This document shows positions 7,447 to 9,914 of a stretch of 9,914 nt of DNA, in pieces (positions within the stretch are counted from its first letter, which is position 1; every line of letters starts with the position of its first letter). The DNA is from Anaerolineae bacterium (GTDB taxonomy: Bacteria; Chloroflexota; Anaerolineae; Aggregatilineales; Phototrophicaceae). Under the pieces are notes generated by a model. That model was not told where the DNA came from and did no database searches. It was given only the letters and a program-made list of their open reading frames with translations. The stretch lies in contig WGEI01000281.1 of assembly GCA_015492875.1 (NCBI GenBank), forward strand, positions 1-9,914, read 5' to 3'. The position numbers were made by a program, and so were the translations under genes.

Positions 7447-7472
7447 GGGCGTTCTCATCGGGACGCCCTTTT
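7447..7472 (+). terminator. Rho-independent terminator after the two-pass membrane protein gene
   Basis: An eight-pair stem (7447-7454 with 7461-7468, one T-G wobble) closes the six-base loop TCATCG and is followed by TTTT (7469-7472). It lies 47 bases after the stop codon of the preceding gene. It separates that gene from the next transcription unit. Confidence 0.8.
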
Positions 7473-7498
7473 GATTGGCTACGTCTCAATAGCTGCGC

Positions 7499-7527
7499 TT
7501 GTCGTGCCTGTATTAGCAGGGTACTAT
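7499..7527 (+). promoter_or_regulatory. Candidate sigma70 promoter for the large right-edge gene
   Basis: TTGTCG (7499-7504, four of six consensus bases) and TACTAT (7522-7527, four of six) are 17 bases apart. They lie between the terminator at 7447-7472 and the start at 7585. The position is right, but the boxes are only moderate matches. Confidence 0.4.
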
Positions 7528-7584
7528 TGAACTTAACAAAAGCGCTTCAATCGTAACGGATGTAACGGGAAAAGGTGGTTAATT

Positions 7585-9914
7585 GTGGTGACCATGCATC
7601 CACTGGAACACTTTTACTATGGCCAGTTTGTGCGGCGAGGAGAGCCAGAAGGGGAGTTGCGTTTACTGGCAAAATCGGCGGGCGTGGCCCAATCGCATGT
7701 TGCCGATGCTTTACGCGCTGCTTTAATTCCCCCTTTAACTGGTGTGCCAGATGGCTCATGGGCGCTTTTACGTGGGCAAAAAGTCCCTTTTATCTTGGTT
7801 CAGGCGGGTATTGGGGCTGCTGGCCAAACGATGCTTCACTTCATCTTCATGCCGCCAGATGTATTGCGCACCATCGCCGGCAATATCTCCACGCTACTAT
7901 CGCTATTGCACACCGAATGGCCAACTTATGACCGTTTGGGCGATGAATTGATGCCCTTGACCTTGCAAGTGCAGGGCACGGCAGATGCTCAAACGCAAAT
8001 TGGTAATCTGCTGGAACTTATGACCCTTACTGGCAATCGCATTCAAAACATTGAGCACCTACTCGGCGCGCTGGTGCAAGGGCTGCCCATTGTCGTCTAT
8101 GGCGCACCCAAAGAGCGCCAACCTCGCGCCCGTTTTATTGAGGGCATGTTAACATTGTTACCGCCTTCTGCGCGCTTTAGCGTTACTTTTGCCACACACA
8201 CTCAAAGCGCCACCCGTATCGAAGCGCAAATCCGTTTTGTAGAGGACAAACCGCCCGCTGGCACAGTGGTTTTTCACTGGCCGCAAAACAAGCTCTTGGG
8301 AGATAGTGTTGAGCGTAACGAGTATAGCCGCTTTATCACCAGTCAATTGCGCTTAGACCCACAGCTTGTTATTGAGCAAAATACACGGCTTACCGCTGTT
8401 GCTGGCTGGCGTTTGCGGCGCGGGGATAGGTTAGTGGATGCCCTATCTTATGCGTCCTATCGTTTGAAGTTAGATGATGCGCTTCAAAATAACCTCCCCG
8501 TTGAAATTGCAGAGGTTTCGCGTATTCTAGCTGAAGACCCTACGCTCACTGATGCTTTGCGCAGCACCTACGCCAACCACCTAGTGCGCTTTTCTCTAGC
8601 GTTGGATGATATGCAACATGCAGACCCTATCGCCATCACCCTGCGCAATGACCCGCGTTTGGAACAGACTGTACATGCCCAGCTTTCCGAAGCGCTGCAA
8701 AATGGCAAAGCACATCTTATTTTTGAGACCCTGCTCCGTTGGTTGAGTAACCCACTGGGGCCGTCAGGCCGCATCTGGATAGACCTCATCCATCAGGCTG
8801 CACTGGCCTATGTCGAGGAGCTGCTAGCCCGTCGTGATATGCGCGCGGTTCATGCTTTTATAGACCGCGCCATTGCTACAGATGAGTCTCTGTCTATCGG
8901 GCGCATTGTTCCCTCGCTGGTCGAGAAACTCGTGCCGCTCATTCAGGTTGATAAAACGCTGGCCGAGCGCCTATTTATACTCGCTGCTTACCACCTCGAA
9001 ACTGAGCGGTTACGCCGTTTGCTGACATCAAAAATCTTCGTCCAAGAACTACCCCGTTCTGTAGCCGTGTTAATGGCGTATATTAGCGGCGCACAGCATA
9101 CACCACCGCCGCCCGGCACGCTTTACAAAGCTGCAACAGTGTTTGGTGATGAACATGCGCCAATGGTGCTCATCCGCTTCGTTGGCATGGCCGATGATAG
9201 AACGCTCATTCACCTGTTAGATGCCGATGCGCTACGGGGATTGCTCAATGCTGCCTTATCGGAACGCGGCGCTACCTACGCTGGCTTGCTCTTCCAAATT
9301 GTTCGCACATTCAACCGCGACCAACGCTTAAAAGAACTCGGTTCGCCGGGCACGCGGGTTTTACTCCAGCTTTTGCTGGCTTTGGGCGAATATGAAGAGT
9401 TAGCCCACCAGATGAAACGCCACGCCCGCGTTTTATATCCGGGCGATTTGATGCTCAATTACTTGCGAGCAGTGCAGGCTGTCTTTGCCGGTACGCCTAT
9501 GCCCGCTGAAAAACTTCGCACAGCGCTGACGGCGATTAATAAGCATGGCATTATCGATGTGCCTTATCTCTGCGCCGCAGTCGGCGCTTTAGAAGCCAGC
9601 GGCTGGTCGCCCAATATGCGCGATATTGCTGATTTTGTCGCTGATGGCCTCTTCAACACGCCACGTTATCTGAGCGTCATTCAACCAGAGGCCGTCTTCA
9701 CCCTTTTGCGCTATTATGCCGAACAGCAAGCGACTGAGGACGCTATCAAAGTGGCTGCCCTCATCCCTAGTGTCGCCGCCAACATGGAAGACGATGGCCT
9801 GCCGGTTATCAGCCGAATGTACCAAGCGATGAATTGGGATGAACGCGCGCGCGCTGTCGCTTTAGATTTGCTGCGCCGTTTTGTCCGCGAAGCCGATGAC
9901 CGCGAAGCCCGACA
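7585..9914 (+). CDS. Large helix-rich cytoplasmic protein of unknown function, 3'-partial
   Basis: The frame stays open for at least 776 codons and runs off the right edge. I chose GTG 7585 because AAAGGTGG (7571-7578) lies six bases upstream; ATG 7594, three codons later, is the alternative. Numbering from the ATG, no signal peptide or membrane helix is visible. Residues 1-130 look like a distinct alpha/beta domain, with LEHFYYGQFVRRGEPEGELRLLAKS, then LVQAGIGAAGQTMLHFIFMP and a helix ending LRTIAGN. A second part (about 130-290) contains LMTLTGNRIQNIEHLLGALVQGLP, LTLLPPSARFSVTFATH and NEYSRFITSQLRLD. From about 290 on it is nearly all amphipathic helices, as in a repeat or scaffold protein. 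The N-terminal pattern weakly recalls GTPase-associated protein 1 (GAP1-N) domains of bacterial conflict or signalling systems; this is a guess at low confidence. No catalytic motif is visible. Its partners would lie to the right of the window. Confidence 0.85.
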   Translation, partial: MVTMHPLEHFYYGQFVRRGEPEGELRLLAKSAGVAQSHVADALRAALIPPLTGVPDGSWALLRGQKVPFILVQAGIGAAGQTMLHFIFMPPDVLRTIAGNISTLLSLLHTEWPTYDRLGDELMPLTLQVQGTADAQTQIGNLLELMTLTGNRIQNIEHLLGALVQGLPIVVYGAPKERQPRARFIEGMLTLLPPSARFSVTFATHTQSATRIEAQIRFVEDKPPAGTVVFHWPQNKLLGDSVERNEYSRFITSQLRLDPQLVIEQNTRLTAVAGWRLRRGDRLVDALSYASYRLKLDDALQNNLPVEIAEVSRILAEDPTLTDALRSTYANHLVRFSLALDDMQHADPIAITLRNDPRLEQTVHAQLSEALQNGKAHLIFETLLRWLSNPLGPSGRIWIDLIHQAALAYVEELLARRDMRAVHAFIDRAIATDESLSIGRIVPSLVEKLVPLIQVDKTLAERLFILAAYHLETERLRRLLTSKIFVQELPRSVAVLMAYISGAQHTPPPPGTLYKAATVFGDEHAPMVLIRFVGMADDRTLIHLLDADALRGLLNAALSERGATYAGLLFQIVRTFNRDQRLKELGSPGTRVLLQLLLALGEYEELAHQMKRHARVLYPGDLMLNYLRAVQAVFAGTPMPAEKLRTALTAINKHGIIDVPYLCAAVGALEASGWSPNMRDIADFVADGLFNTPRYLSVIQPEAVFTLLRYYAEQQATEDAIKVAALIPSVAANMEDDGLPVISRMYQAMNWDERARAVALDLLRRFVREADDREAR

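Noticed and set aside
7266..7556. 96-residue plus-strand frame from the end of the two-pass membrane protein gene
   Set aside because: It runs straight through the terminator hairpin at 7447-7472 and the candidate promoter, and has no family character.
7575..7931. 118-residue plus-strand frame (and 7742-7951) inside the large right-edge gene
   Set aside because: These are out of frame with the 776-codon open frame that explains the same bases; their Cys/Arg/His-rich content is typical of a shadow frame.
1..9914. CRISPR array, IS element, tRNA or rRNA
   Set aside because: I saw no regularly spaced direct repeats, transposase motifs, terminal inverted repeats, or tRNA/rRNA-like sequence on either strand.

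Overview
The window looks like ordinary chromosome of a free-living bacterium. I would guess a Chloroflexota member (Anaerolineae or a relative). The reasons are the extracellular SH3b protein with a Thr/Pro linker and Cys-rich repeats, the very large helical protein of unknown function at the right edge, moderate GC content, and sigma70-like promoters with canonical TATAAT boxes. This placement is inference; no rRNA or other marker gene is present.

Layout. At 1-1472 (+) lies the 3' part of an envelope or secreted protein with an SH3b domain. Its frame closes at 1200, but protein-like sequence continues in another frame to 1472, so the gene appears frameshifted. A strong hairpin terminator follows at 1492-1518. 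On the minus strand come a small DUF423 membrane protein (1517-1891), its promoter, the hsp20 terminator, and an Hsp20 small heat-shock protein (2021-2455). Divergent from hsp20, a clear sigma70 promoter (2618-2646) drives a two-gene operon. It encodes the A and B subunits of a hydantoinase/5-oxoprolinase-family, ATP-dependent amidohydrolase (2687-4693 and 4721-6313). Next is a two-pass membrane protein of unknown function (6383-7399) with its own -10 box and a downstream terminator (7447-7472). From 7585 to the right edge runs a large reading frame that stays open for at least 776 codons. It encodes a soluble, helix-rich protein that I cannot assign with confidence.

How the genes work together. 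HyuA and HyuB should form one enzyme. The other genes look like independent, separately promoted units rather than one pathway. I found no tRNA, rRNA, CRISPR array, insertion sequence, attachment site or defence system that I can support. The items most worth a second look are the frameshift at about 1197, the unassigned large protein at the right edge, and the unknown substrate of the HyuAB pair.
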